From Qipengyuania seohaensis (GTDB taxonomy: Bacteria > Pseudomonadota > Alphaproteobacteria > Sphingomonadales > Sphingomonadaceae), in assembly GCF_002795865.1 (NCBI RefSeq), contig NZ_CP024920.1, forward strand, positions 1,771,001-1,835,000: a stretch of DNA of 64,000 nucleotides. The letters are read 5' to 3'. Position numbers and translations under genes: made by a program. The notes below the pieces were generated by a model that was given only the letters and a program-made list of their open reading frames with translations, was not told the DNA's origin and did no database searches. Shown here in pieces: positions 8,886 to 19,182 of the stretch (the first letter of the stretch is position 1; every line of letters begins with the position of its first letter).

Positions 8886-11800
8886 ATGATGGACAGTTTC
8901 GAGCAGAATGGCGAATTCGCCGACGCACAGGACAGCCAGGACATGGACACCGGCAACAGCCAGTCCTCCGCAGCGGCCACTCGTGCCAATGCGGACATCA
9001 TTCTCGTTCCCAATGAAGATGGCGTGGTTATCCTGCCCGACGGTGCGTCGCTAGAGAACCTGACATCGGCAGGCCGCGATCTCGTCATCGTTCTCGACGA
9101 CGGTACGCGCATCCTTATTCCCGAAGGCGCAATCATCGTGCCGCAGATCGTCGTCGACGGTGTTACGGTACCTGCCGCCAACCTTGCAGCACTTCTGACC
9201 GGTAACGAACCGCAGCCCGCGGCTGGCGACCCGCAAAGTTCGGGCGGCAATTTCGAAGTCGACCCCGGCAACATCCAGGCCGCTTACGACATCGGCGACC
9301 TGCTTCCTTATACGCAGCTCCAGTTCCCCGAACCCGAAGAGCGCGAGATCATTCCGTACTTGGTCGACCAGGATCCGGAAATCGTGGTCGAAACGCCTGA
9401 CAATCCGGCAGGTGTCATCAACGCGATTGCGACTGTCGACGAATCGGGCCTGCCGGCCCGCACCATCGACGGGACCGACGAGAGCGAAGGTACGCAGGAC
9501 GAAACCAACCTCGAAACATCGACCGGTACGATCGTATTCAATTCGCCCGATGGCGTTGCATCGGTTGCGATCAATGGCGTGGCGATCACCGAGGTCGGCC
9601 AGACCTTCGTCGGCGACAAGGGCATCCTTACGATCACGAGCATCGATATCGAGGGTGGCGAGATCGGGTTCTCTTTCACTCTGACGGACAACCTTGTCGG
9701 CGAAACCGTCGATGGCTCGTTCTCGATGACGGTCACCGACACCGACGGCGATAGCGCGACCGCAACGTTGCAGATCAACGTGGTGGACGACGCACCGATT
9801 GCGCGCGACGACAGCAACGATGTCCCGGGCGGATCTCACGATACGATCTTCGGAAACGTCACCGACAATGACGAATCCGGTGCGGACAGCTATCCTGACA
9901 CCGGCGCAGTGACGGGGTTTGCCAACTCCGGTGGTTCGGCTGAGCCGGGCAACACCCTGGTCGGCACCTATGGTGAACTCACCCTCAATGCCGACGGAAG
10001 CTATTCCTATGATCGCTTCGTCAACACGCCCGGCGGCGTCAGCGAGGAATTCACCTATACGATTACGGATACGGACGGCAGCACCAGCACTGCTACGCTG
10101 ACAATCAATATCGGTGATGCGCCGAACGTGATCACCAATGTCCCTGATGGCGAAGATGCGACAGTGGTCGAAGAAGGCCAGCTCCCTCCGACGACCGACA
10201 CCCGTGACGACGAACCCGAAGGTTCGAATTTCGACGGCGACGACGAAACCGCGACCGGTACGATCACTTTCACATCGCCCGATGGCGTCGACACGGTTAC
10301 TATCGGTGGGACCGTCATCGATCCGAACAACCTGCCGCAGGTCGTCGTTTCAGACGATACCGGCACGCTCACGGTCACGGGCTACACTTACGATCCGGAA
10401 ACCGGCGTCGGCACGATCACCTATGATTACGAACTGACCGACAACACTGGCGATACCGACGGCACGACCGTTACCTTTCCGATCGTCATCACCGATCTTG
10501 ATGGCGACCAGGCCGAAGACGATCTGGATATCACGATCGTCGATGACGTGCCGGAGGCGGTCGACGACACCGCCTCGCAGGCTGGCGAAAACGCTTCGAT
10601 TTCGATCGATGTCCTGGCCAACGATACGGTTGGCGCAGATGGCGTCGACCTTGCGACGGGCGTAGAAGCCGTAGACGGTTCGCTCAGCGGTACAGGCAGC
10701 CTAGCCTACAATGACGACGGAAGTTTCACTTACACCCCGGGTGCGGGTGAGACCGGAACTGTCACGTTCCAGTACACAATTACCGATGGCGACGGTGACG
10801 TCTCTACCGCGACCGTAACTCTTACCCTCTCGCCCGATTCTACTCCTGAAATCTCGGTCGAGGGCGACAACGACGTCGATGAAGCGGCCTTGGGCGCTCG
10901 CGATGGCGAACCGGCCGGTTCGAACTCGGCAAGCGACGGTGAAATCGCAACCGGTGTCATCTCGATCACGACCGGCGGCGATACCGTTGCGTCGCTCGTC
11001 ATCAACGGCGTCAATGTGACCGGCGGCGGCCAGGTTGCGACCGACAGCGGCGTTCTTACGATCACCGAAAGCAATGGCGCTTACAGCTACAGTTTCGAAC
11101 TTCTCGACAACACGCTTTCCGATCCGGACAGCGAGACCTTCTCGCTCACTGTTACCGACAGCGACGGCGATACGGCTTCGACCACTCTGGTCATCGCGAT
11201 CATCGACGACGCGCCGAGTGCCGAGGATGACAGCAATGCGATTGCTGCGGGCGAATATGGCCCGGTTGGCGGCAACGTACTTGCCAACGACACAGTCGGT
11301 GCAGACGATGCAAGCGTCACGTCCTTCACGGGATCGGGCGGTTCGGGTGCTGCAGGAGAGACGGTACAGGGCGCTTACGGCACACTGACCATCGGCGCCG
11401 ACGGCACTTACAGCTATACCCGCGATCCGGGCACGCCTGGCGATGTCGAGGACAGCTTCGACTACGTAATCACGGACGGCGATGGCGACACAGCAACGGC
11501 TACGTTGGTGATTTCGATCGCGGACAGCCCGGTAACGCTGGACCTTCCGGTTGCCGGCGAAGCCGGTACCGAAGTCGACGAAGCGGGCCTACCGGCGGGT
11601 TCCGCTGCGGCGACCGACGGCGAGTTCACGAGCGGCACGTTCACCTACACCGCGCCAGATGGCCCGGCGGTGATCACCATCGGCGGCACGGCAGTGACCG
11701 CTGTCGGCCAGACCTTCACGGGTAGCTTCGGCACGCTTACGGTGACCTCGATCGCCGATGGCGCGATCGGTTACACTTACGAACTGACTACGAACACTGA

Positions 11801-14800
11801 TGGCGACGACACGTTCGACAGCTTCGAAGTGACGGTCACCGACCAGGATGGCGACACGGTCGCTGGCGATCTCGACATCGATATCATCGACGACGTGCCT
11901 ACGGCGCGCCCGGATTCCGACAGCGTGACCGAAGATGGTCCGCTCAGCGCGAGCGGCAATGTCATCAGCGATGCGGAAGCCAATGGGGATGACGGCGAAG
12001 ACACCCAGGGTGCCGATGGCGCCGAAGTGTCGGCTTTCTCGTTTGGTACCGACCCCGGCACTCTCGGCGAACCACTTGCCGGTATGTACGGCACGCTGAC
12101 GCTCGATGCGGATGGCGAATACATCTACGAGCTCGATAACACGAACCCGCTGGTTCAGGGCCTCGACTCCAACGACATCCTCACGGAAGTCTTCAAATAC
12201 ACGCTCACCGACGGCGATGGTGACGCCCGCTCGACCACGCTGACGATCACGATCAATGGCGCGGACGACATCGTGACCATCAACGGCCTCGATCTCCAGA
12301 CGCCCGAAGAGGTGGTCGATGAAGACGACCTGCCGGAAGGTTCTTCGCCCGATGCCAATGCGCTCGTGCAGGATGGCAGCTTCACGGTCGACAGCCCCGA
12401 CGGGCTGAGCGTCCTGACGGTCGGCGGCACCGCGGTCTGGGGCAATGGCGAGACCTATCCGGTCTCGATCACCGGCGACTTCGGCACGGCCCGGATCACC
12501 GATGTGACGGTAACCACCGACGCCAATGGCGATGTGGTCTCGGCGACCGTGTCCTACGAATACGAGCTGAGCGACAACACTCTTGAGCATGACGCTGCCG
12601 GCGAAGACGACGTCACCGACAGTTTCGAAGTGGTGGCTACCGATACCGATGGTTCGCAGGACAGTGCATCCCTCGATATCCAGGTCATCGACGATGTTCC
12701 CACTGCCGAAGACGACACGAACAGCGTCGTCGAAGGTCTCGGCAACTTCACGACCGGCAACGTCTATGACGGCGCAGGCTTGGGCGACAATCCGGACGAG
12801 CTTGGCGCGGATACCGATGGTACTGCGGGTGTCGAGGTTACCGGTGTGCGCACCGGCGAAGAGGGCGATGCAGGCGCGCTGACGACAGTCGGCACGCAGG
12901 TCACGATCTCGGGCACCTATGGCGACCTCACGATCGAAGACGACGGCAGCTATACCTATACGCTGACGACCGCCTTGATCCCGCCCAGTGTCACGAGCGA
13001 GACCTTCACCTACCAGATCACCGATGCCGACGGCGATACGGACCTGGCAGAGCTGGTCATCACGCTGAACCAGGATCCCAACGCTCCCGACATCACCGGA
13101 GATGCGCTGACGGTCTATGAAGACGGCCTTGCGGACGGCGTCCAGTATGGCGCCGACAGCGAGACGGCTGCAGGCAGCTTCGATGTCTCCACCAATGGCG
13201 AAGACGTCACCTTCACGCTGACTGCGGACAACGGCAACACGCTGACCGATCCGGCCATCGGCGACACGCTGACGACGACCAAAGGTGTGATCGAGATCAC
13301 CTCGATCACCGATGACGGCAATGGCACCTTTACCTACGGCTACGAGTACACGCTCTCGGCGCCGCTGACCCATACGGGCCAGGGCGAAGGTACACCGATC
13401 CTCGACACAGTCACCATGAGCGTCACCGACGCCACCGGAGACAGCGACGCGACCCCGGGCTCCATCGTGATCTCCATCGTTGACGATGTTCCGGTCGCCG
13501 AAGACAACACCAACACCGTTTCGGAAGGCGCAAGCACCGCCGGAAACATCCTGACCGACGATGACGGTTTCGGGGTCGACGTGGCCGGAGCAGATGGCCT
13601 TGCAGGTATCCTCGGCGTCACCAGCGACGACAGTGGCGACAGCGATGCGACGGGACCCTTCACGGTCACTTCTTCGCTCGGCACGCTGACGGTGCAGGCC
13701 AACGGGGACTACACGTACGACAGCTTCGCCAACTCGACGAACGCCAACACGACCGACACCTTCACTTATCAGATCATCGATGCCGACGGGGATATCTCCG
13801 AAGCTCAGCTGGTCATCACGATCAACAACGTTGCGGGTAATGTCTCCGACAACGATGCGCTGGTTTTCGAAGCTGGCCTCGACGGCATTGGCAGCGATGC
13901 GGGTTCGGACAGCGAAATCGATGCGAACGGTCAGATCACCGTTACTGGTGCGAGCGGAACGCTCACCTATTCGCTGACCTCCAGCGCGACCGGAAGTTAC
14001 GGCACGCTGACTCTTGATCCGGTGACGGGCGAATATACCTATACGCTCACCACGCCGGTAGACGGCGACACGCTGTCGCCTGACCAGGGCGGCGACAATG
14101 ACGATAATACCATCAACGCAACCGTTGTTACTGGTTTCGAGACCTTCACCTACCAGGTGGTCGACCAGGACAACAACGTCATCGGCACTGGCGAAATCCA
14201 GGTCAGCATCGTCGATGATGTCCCGACTGCTACAGATCAGACGCTGATCACGGTTGCCGAAGATGCGGCCGACATTGGTGGCAATGTCATGACCGACGGC
14301 GTGGCCGACACCGAAGGAGCGGACGGCGCAACCGTCACCTCGATCACGGTCGGCGCCGATACCGTCGCGGTTCCGCAGGACGGCAGCGACGCGACGCTGA
14401 GCAATGCGAATGGCACTTACACTATCGACATGGACGGCAACTGGACGTTCAATCCGACTGACAGTCTGGACCAGACCGGCGGACCGATCGTTGCCGACTT
14501 CACCTATACGCTGACTGACGGCGACGGCGATCTGGATACGGCTACCCAGCCGATCCGCATCGAAGATGGTCAGGCTCCGGGCAATCCTGACGGCCTGGAC
14601 CTAGCGCTGGACGATCAGAATCTTGCCGACGGCAGCACTCCGGGTGGAGACGATTTCGACCAGGGCACGATCAACTTCGTTCCCGGTTCGGATCCCTTCG
14701 CGACGATCGTCTTCGGCGATGTCTTGGACCTCGGTGGCGACCTCGATTGGGTGCGGACCGGCGATTTTGAAATCGTAGGTTCGGACGGCAATGGCCCGGT

Positions 14801-17800
14801 CGTTACCCTGACCCTCGTGGTGAACGGTAATGACGCTACGGTTACGGCAACCCTGAACGACAATTACCTTGGCCACGATCTTGCAGGCGACGATCTCGAC
14901 GATCTCGGCTTCGTGAACGTGGTTGCCACGGACACGGACGGTGACAAGGCGTTCGGCAGGGTCGATGTCAGCGTTTCGGACGATGTTCCCACTGCAGAAG
15001 ACGACACGAACAGCGTCGTCGAAGGTCTTGGCAACTTCACGACCGGCAACGTCTATGATGGCGCAGGTGTGGGCGACAATCCGGACGAGCTTGGCGCGGA
15101 TACCGATGGCACTGCGGGTGTCGAAGTTACCGGCGTGCGCACTGGCGAAGAAGGCGATGCAGGCGCGCTGACGGTTGTCGGCGGTGCGGTGACTGTCTCG
15201 GGCACCTATGGCGACCTGACGATCAATCCGGACGGCAGCTACACCTATACGCTGACGACCGCGTCGATCCCGCCCAGTGTCACGAGCGAGACCTTCACCT
15301 ACCAGATCACCGATGCCGACGGCGATACGGACCTGGCAGAGCTGGTCATCACGCTGAACCAGGATCCCAACGCTCCCGACATCACCGGAGATGCGCTGAC
15401 GGTCTATGAAGACGGCCTTGCGGACGGCGTCCAGTATGGCGCCGACAGCGAGACGGCTGCAGGCAGCTTCGATGTCTCCACCAATGGCGAAGACGTCACC
15501 TTCACGCTGACTGCGGACAACGGCAACACGCTGACCGATCCGGCCATCGGCGAGACGCTGACGACGACCAAGGGCGTGATCGAGATCACGAACATCGTCG
15601 ACAATGGCGGAGGCAACTTCACCTACGAATACACCTACACGCTCTCGGCGCCGCTGACCCATACGGGCCAGGGCGAAGGAGCACCGATCCTCGACACAGT
15701 CACCATGAGCGTCACCGACGCGACCGGCGACAGCGACGCGACCCCGGGCTCCATCGTCATCTCCATCGTCGATGACGTGCCTGTTGCAGAAGACGACACG
15801 AACAGCGTCGTCGAAGGTCTCGGCAACTTCACGACCGGCAACGTCTATGACGGCGCAGGCGTGGGCGACAATCCGGACGAGCTTGGCGCGGATACCGATG
15901 GCACTGCGGGTGTCGAGGTAACCGGTGTGCGCACCGGCGAAGAGGGCGATGCAGGCGCGCTGACGGCAGTCGGCGGTGCAGTGACGGTCTCGAGCGCCTA
16001 TGGCGACCTGACGATCAATCCGGACGGCAGCTATACCTATACGCTGACGACCGCCTCGATCCCCTCGGGCGTCACGAGCGATACGTTCACCTACCAGATC
16101 ACCGACGCTGACGGCGATACGGACCTGGCGGAGCTGGTCATCACGCTGAACCAAGATCCCAACGCTCCCGACATCACCGGCGATGCGCTGACGGTCTTTG
16201 AAGACGGTCTTGCTGCCGGCAGCCAGTATGGCGCCGACAGCGAGACGGCTGCAGGCAGCTTCGATGTCGTGACCAATGGCGAAGACGTCACCTTCACGCT
16301 GACTGCGGACAACGGCAACACGCTGACCGATCCGGCCATCGGCGACACGCTGACGACGACCAAAGGTGTGATCGAGATCACCTCGATCACCGATGACGGC
16401 AATGGCACCTTTACCTACGGCTACGAGTACACGCTCTCGGCGCCGCTGACCCATACGGGCCAGGGCGAAGGTACACCGATCCTCGACACAGTCACCATGA
16501 GCGTCACCGACGCCACCGGCGATAGCGACGCAACCCCGGGTTCCATCGTCATCTCCATCGTTGATGACGTGCCAGTGGCGATCGATCCTGTCGACATCCT
16601 CACCGGCTTCACCAACTCGCCGCAATCCGCGACGCGCGACCTCGATCTCGACGGCGAAGTGGTCAACAATATCGGTGCGGACCAGCCGGGCGACATCGTC
16701 TTCAACCACAGCAATGGCGACGACTCCGGTGTCGATTACCAGGGTACGGACGTGCTGATCTACGTGTCGTCCGACGGGACCACGATCGAAGGTCGCGCCG
16801 GCGCAGCAGCTGACGGAACGGGCGGGACGCTGGTGTTCACGGTCGATCTCAATCAGGGCGATGCGAACTATACGTTCACTTTGCTCGAACCTGTTGACAA
16901 CGGCTCCGGCACCAAGTTCAGCGATCTTTCCGGTGGGCAGGCAGGCAACCCGCCGTTCAAGATCATCGACAGTGCCGAGACCGGCAGCATCGAACTGCTG
17001 TTCACTCCGATCAACGCAGGATCGGTCAACAGCGACACCGATGACGTCGGCGTGGATGGCCAGTTCATCAATATCCAGAATCCGGATGCGGGTCTCAACA
17101 TTCACTTCGGCCAGTTTACCCCCGTGGATCTGAGCGGGGGCCCGGCCCCCGAAGCTTACACGATGGATTCACTGTCGAATGTGAATGGTTTCCGCTTCAC
17201 GCTGGACCAGATTTCGAACGGCACGACAGCCGACATCAGGCTCACGGCCTATGATGCGGATACCGACGGAGGGGCCAACCAGACCGAGCCCACCTATGAC
17301 GGCGGGGACTCGATCGACGAGATCACCCGGGTCGATGTTTACGACGCTTCGGGCAACCTCGTCGGTTCGTTCGACCGGGCAGACGGCGACGTAACCAACT
17401 TCAACGGGACCGGCCTCGATATCGTGTGGGAAACCAACACGGCGCTCGTTCAGGATGTGAATGCACAATTCAGCATCGTGGCGTTTACCGATGACGGCTA
17501 TAACAACATCCTGATCACCAACGCCGGTTCGGGCACGGACGGGAAGTTCTCGCTGTCCGACCTGCGGATCACGGAAACCGAGGAAGGCAATCAGGTTTCG
17601 ACTTCCTTCGACCTGAAAGTCATCGACGAAGACCTGGACGAGGTGGTCATTTCCGATGCCATCCAGGTAAACATCGATCCGGTTGGCTCCGCTTCTGCCA
17701 CCACGACGACCAGCAGCGCTCGCACCATGGAAACGACCATGATCGCAGCGGCCGCATCCGCCTTCATGATGGGTGATACCGGTGGAACCGACGCGTTCTC

Positions 17801-18422
17801 GCCCGACAGCCCGGGGGATGGCTCGACCACGACCTATTCCTTCATGGAAATGGACGGGTCGCTCAAGCTGTCCGGTGTTGAAAGCGGCTTCACGCAGGAA
17901 TTCGTCCAGGAAGCGGATTTCGACCTCGCCTCCGCACAGATGGCACCCTACGAAGCCAATATTCTCGAAGGCGGCTTCGCAATCGGCGACAGCACGCCGG
18001 CATTCGGCTTCGACGCTCCGGAGATGGGCATCGACTATGCTGCCTTCGACGCTCCGGAAGTTGGTGCTTTTGCCTCGAACGATGCTTTCGACGGTCTGGA
18101 TATGGCTGCTGGCGGTGCCGCAGCTTCGATGGAGGCGCTGCTTCTCATGGAAGCGCCGCTACCGGAAGGCGCTATTGCCGAACTCGACGCCAAGGCCGCC
18201 ATCGGTGAGGCGATTTCCGACCTTACCGCCGAAGCGGGCGTCGATGCTCTCGTCTCGCATTTTGCAGGCGGTAACGGTGCTGCAAACGACGGATGGCATT
18301 CGATCGCACCGACCGAAAGCCTGCTCGACACGATGGTCCAACCGGGCCTCGCTCAATCGCTGGCAAACGGCCTGACCGTCGACCAGCTTGACGATGCCGC
18401 CCTGGCAGGGACGGCAGCATGA
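8886..18422 (+). CDS. giant type I-secreted repeat adhesin (LapA/BapA class)
   Basis: About 3178 residues. I start at ATG 8886 (AGAGGA five bases upstream); in-frame ATGs at 8742 and 8820 lack good ribosome sites. The N-terminal ~150 residues resemble the retention module of LapA-class adhesins, with a PAAG sequence at residues 111-114. Then come at least ten Ig/cadherin-like repeats, each bounded by a DDVP or DDAP motif, of the VCBS and T1SS-143/DUF5801 types with frequent calcium-site patterns (DxDGD). Three repeats are 792-bp near-copies. Residues ~2560-2950 form a different β-rich region, and the last ~230 residues are Ala/Met/Asp-rich. I see no RTX nonapeptides (GGxGxDxxx). The next genes encode its exporter, and a LapG-type protease is convergent. 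Predicted role: surface attachment and biofilm. Assignment to the class is strong; ligand unknown. Confidence 0.92.
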   Translation: MMDSFEQNGEFADAQDSQDMDTGNSQSSAAATRANADIILVPNEDGVVILPDGASLENLTSAGRDLVIVLDDGTRILIPEGAIIVPQIVVDGVTVPAANLAALLTGNEPQPAAGDPQSSGGNFEVDPGNIQAAYDIGDLLPYTQLQFPEPEEREIIPYLVDQDPEIVVETPDNPAGVINAIATVDESGLPARTIDGTDESEGTQDETNLETSTGTIVFNSPDGVASVAINGVAITEVGQTFVGDKGILTITSIDIEGGEIGFSFTLTDNLVGETVDGSFSMTVTDTDGDSATATLQINVVDDAPIARDDSNDVPGGSHDTIFGNVTDNDESGADSYPDTGAVTGFANSGGSAEPGNTLVGTYGELTLNADGSYSYDRFVNTPGGVSEEFTYTITDTDGSTSTATLTINIGDAPNVITNVPDGEDATVVEEGQLPPTTDTRDDEPEGSNFDGDDETATGTITFTSPDGVDTVTIGGTVIDPNNLPQVVVSDDTGTLTVTGYTYDPETGVGTITYDYELTDNTGDTDGTTVTFPIVITDLDGDQAEDDLDITIVDDVPEAVDDTASQAGENASISIDVLANDTVGADGVDLATGVEAVDGSLSGTGSLAYNDDGSFTYTPGAGETGTVTFQYTITDGDGDVSTATVTLTLSPDSTPEISVEGDNDVDEAALGARDGEPAGSNSASDGEIATGVISITTGGDTVASLVINGVNVTGGGQVATDSGVLTITESNGAYSYSFELLDNTLSDPDSETFSLTVTDSDGDTASTTLVIAIIDDAPSAEDDSNAIAAGEYGPVGGNVLANDTVGADDASVTSFTGSGGSGAAGETVQGAYGTLTIGADGTYSYTRDPGTPGDVEDSFDYVITDGDGDTATATLVISIADSPVTLDLPVAGEAGTEVDEAGLPAGSAAATDGEFTSGTFTYTAPDGPAVITIGGTAVTAVGQTFTGSFGTLTVTSIADGAIGYTYELTTNTDGDDTFDSFEVTVTDQDGDTVAGDLDIDIIDDVPTARPDSDSVTEDGPLSASGNVISDAEANGDDGEDTQGADGAEVSAFSFGTDPGTLGEPLAGMYGTLTLDADGEYIYELDNTNPLVQGLDSNDILTEVFKYTLTDGDGDARSTTLTITINGADDIVTINGLDLQTPEEVVDEDDLPEGSSPDANALVQDGSFTVDSPDGLSVLTVGGTAVWGNGETYPVSITGDFGTARITDVTVTTDANGDVVSATVSYEYELSDNTLEHDAAGEDDVTDSFEVVATDTDGSQDSASLDIQVIDDVPTAEDDTNSVVEGLGNFTTGNVYDGAGLGDNPDELGADTDGTAGVEVTGVRTGEEGDAGALTTVGTQVTISGTYGDLTIEDDGSYTYTLTTALIPPSVTSETFTYQITDADGDTDLAELVITLNQDPNAPDITGDALTVYEDGLADGVQYGADSETAAGSFDVSTNGEDVTFTLTADNGNTLTDPAIGDTLTTTKGVIEITSITDDGNGTFTYGYEYTLSAPLTHTGQGEGTPILDTVTMSVTDATGDSDATPGSIVISIVDDVPVAEDNTNTVSEGASTAGNILTDDDGFGVDVAGADGLAGILGVTSDDSGDSDATGPFTVTSSLGTLTVQANGDYTYDSFANSTNANTTDTFTYQIIDADGDISEAQLVITINNVAGNVSDNDALVFEAGLDGIGSDAGSDSEIDANGQITVTGASGTLTYSLTSSATGSYGTLTLDPVTGEYTYTLTTPVDGDTLSPDQGGDNDDNTINATVVTGFETFTYQVVDQDNNVIGTGEIQVSIVDDVPTATDQTLITVAEDAADIGGNVMTDGVADTEGADGATVTSITVGADTVAVPQDGSDATLSNANGTYTIDMDGNWTFNPTDSLDQTGGPIVADFTYTLTDGDGDLDTATQPIRIEDGQAPGNPDGLDLALDDQNLADGSTPGGDDFDQGTINFVPGSDPFATIVFGDVLDLGGDLDWVRTGDFEIVGSDGNGPVVTLTLVVNGNDATVTATLNDNYLGHDLAGDDLDDLGFVNVVATDTDGDKAFGRVDVSVSDDVPTAEDDTNSVVEGLGNFTTGNVYDGAGVGDNPDELGADTDGTAGVEVTGVRTGEEGDAGALTVVGGAVTVSGTYGDLTINPDGSYTYTLTTASIPPSVTSETFTYQITDADGDTDLAELVITLNQDPNAPDITGDALTVYEDGLADGVQYGADSETAAGSFDVSTNGEDVTFTLTADNGNTLTDPAIGETLTTTKGVIEITNIVDNGGGNFTYEYTYTLSAPLTHTGQGEGAPILDTVTMSVTDATGDSDATPGSIVISIVDDVPVAEDDTNSVVEGLGNFTTGNVYDGAGVGDNPDELGADTDGTAGVEVTGVRTGEEGDAGALTAVGGAVTVSSAYGDLTINPDGSYTYTLTTASIPSGVTSDTFTYQITDADGDTDLAELVITLNQDPNAPDITGDALTVFEDGLAAGSQYGADSETAAGSFDVVTNGEDVTFTLTADNGNTLTDPAIGDTLTTTKGVIEITSITDDGNGTFTYGYEYTLSAPLTHTGQGEGTPILDTVTMSVTDATGDSDATPGSIVISIVDDVPVAIDPVDILTGFTNSPQSATRDLDLDGEVVNNIGADQPGDIVFNHSNGDDSGVDYQGTDVLIYVSSDGTTIEGRAGAAADGTGGTLVFTVDLNQGDANYTFTLLEPVDNGSGTKFSDLSGGQAGNPPFKIIDSAETGSIELLFTPINAGSVNSDTDDVGVDGQFINIQNPDAGLNIHFGQFTPVDLSGGPAPEAYTMDSLSNVNGFRFTLDQISNGTTADIRLTAYDADTDGGANQTEPTYDGGDSIDEITRVDVYDASGNLVGSFDRADGDVTNFNGTGLDIVWETNTALVQDVNAQFSIVAFTDDGYNNILITNAGSGTDGKFSLSDLRITETEEGNQVSTSFDLKVIDEDLDEVVISDAIQVNIDPVGSASATTTTSSARTMETTMIAAAASAFMMGDTGGTDAFSPDSPGDGSTTTYSFMEMDGSLKLSGVESGFTQEFVQEADFDLASAQMAPYEANILEGGFAIGDSTPAFGFDAPEMGIDYAAFDAPEVGAFASNDAFDGLDMAAGGAAASMEALLLMEAPLPEGAIAELDAKAAIGEAISDLTAEAGVDALVSHFAGGNGAANDGWHSIAPTESLLDTMVQPGLAQSLANGLTVDQLDDAALAGTAA
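9216..9227 (+). other. candidate LapG cleavage site (PAAG) in the adhesin
   Basis: Codons 111-114 read Pro-Ala-Ala-Gly. LapG proteases cut between the two alanines of (T/A/P)AA(G/V); in Pseudomonas fluorescens LapA this is A108-A109. The site here lies at almost the same distance from the N-terminus and just after the predicted retention module. Confidence 0.65.
12690..13481 (+). repeat. adhesin 792-bp repeat, copy R1
   Basis: 264-codon unit running from one DDVP boundary to the next and comprising a VCBS-type subdomain (ending TFTYQITDADGDTDLAELVI) and a T1SS-143-like subdomain. It is nearly identical in DNA to copies at 14979 and 15771. It is separated from R2 by about 1.5 kb of diverged repeats. 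Confidence 0.9.
14979..15770 (+). repeat. adhesin 792-bp repeat, copy R2
   Basis: Exactly 792 bp, in frame, directly abutting R3. Its middle section (about 15280-15540) matches R1 base for base over long runs, but its end (about 15585-15640, encoding NIVDNGGGNFTYEYTYTL) differs from both R1 and R3. Confidence 0.9.
15771..16562 (+). repeat. adhesin 792-bp repeat, copy R3
   Basis: Exactly 792 bp, tandem to R2. Its last ~250 bases are essentially identical to the end of R1 (encoding SITDDGNGTFTYGYEYTL), while its middle carries differences from R1 and R2 (for example FEDGLAAGSQ in place of YEDGLADGVQ). Confidence 0.9.
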
Positions 18423-18456
18423 TAACTCAGGAAACTCTGCAACAGGGGAACTTGCA

Positions 18457-19167
18457 ATGAAGAAAATAACAGCGGTATTCACGCTGGCAGGAGCTGCGGC
18501 CGGGCTAACGCCCTCCGCGGCTTTCGCGCAGGATGACCTGATGGCGTTGGGCATGGACGAGCTCCGCTCCGAAGTGCAGCGGCGCTACGATGCGGGCCTT
18601 GCGATGACCAATGACTCTTCGGTCATCGCGGCCAATGACCCGCGCTATTTGTGGGCCAGCGAAACCAAGGCCCAGTGCGGCATTGCGCTCGGTTATCTCA
18701 AATCGAGCACTCGGGATGAGGTCAGCCTTTCGCGCTGCGCTCTCGCTTACGACATGATGCAGCGCGCTCCGCGTCCGCGTGTCGAGCCGGCACCGCTGCC
18801 GACACCGCAGCCGGCGCCGGATGTCTGCAACCGCGAAGCACCGGGCCTGATCTTCTTCGAGTTCGATTCAGCCACACCGCAGCAGGATGCCGTCGAGACC
18901 GTCCAGTACGTCGTCGAGAATGCACCCGCCTGCGACTGGAACAGCTTCACCGTGATCGGCCATACCGATCGCGCCGGTAGCAATGCCTACAACGAAGGTC
19001 TTTCGCAGCGCCGCGCCGAAGCGGTGGCGAACCTGATGGCAAGCCGCGGTATCCCGGCTTCCAGCATCACTACCCAGGCACAAGGCGAAGAATCGCCGCG
19101 TGTGCCAACTGCCGATGGCGTGCGCGAGTTGCAGAACCGCCGCGTCGAAATCCAGGTCAGCGAATAA
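18457..19167 (+). CDS. OmpA-family outer membrane/peptidoglycan-binding protein
   Basis: 236 residues. Signal peptide (MKKITAVFTLAGAAAGLTPSAAFAQ), a short N-terminal domain with two cysteines, a Pro-rich linker (around residues 105-120) and a C-terminal OmpA-like domain with the peptidoglycan-binding pattern (IFFEFDSATP, then VIGHTDRAGSNAYNEGLSQR and NRRVEI). The ATG at 18457 has AGGGGAA six bases upstream; an earlier in-frame ATG would overlap the adhesin. It lies between the adhesin and the TolC-like gene, so it probably tethers the exporter or the retained adhesin to the wall. That role is an inference from position. Confidence 0.88.
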   Translation: MKKITAVFTLAGAAAGLTPSAAFAQDDLMALGMDELRSEVQRRYDAGLAMTNDSSVIAANDPRYLWASETKAQCGIALGYLKSSTRDEVSLSRCALAYDMMQRAPRPRVEPAPLPTPQPAPDVCNREAPGLIFFEFDSATPQQDAVETVQYVVENAPACDWNSFTVIGHTDRAGSNAYNEGLSQRRAEAVANLMASRGIPASSITTQAQGEESPRVPTADGVRELQNRRVEIQVSE

Positions 19168-19182
19168 GAGGGGGGACGAATA

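Noticed and set aside
12690..16562. Repeat array that might be read as a CRISPR or satellite
   Set aside because: Units are 792 bp, in frame and coding for adhesin domains; no short direct repeats with unique spacers.
11589..17105. Long minus-strand open frames opposite the adhesin repeats
   Set aside because: They follow from the repetitive GC-rich adhesin coding sequence; their products repeat in step with the adhesin repeats and lack ribosome sites.
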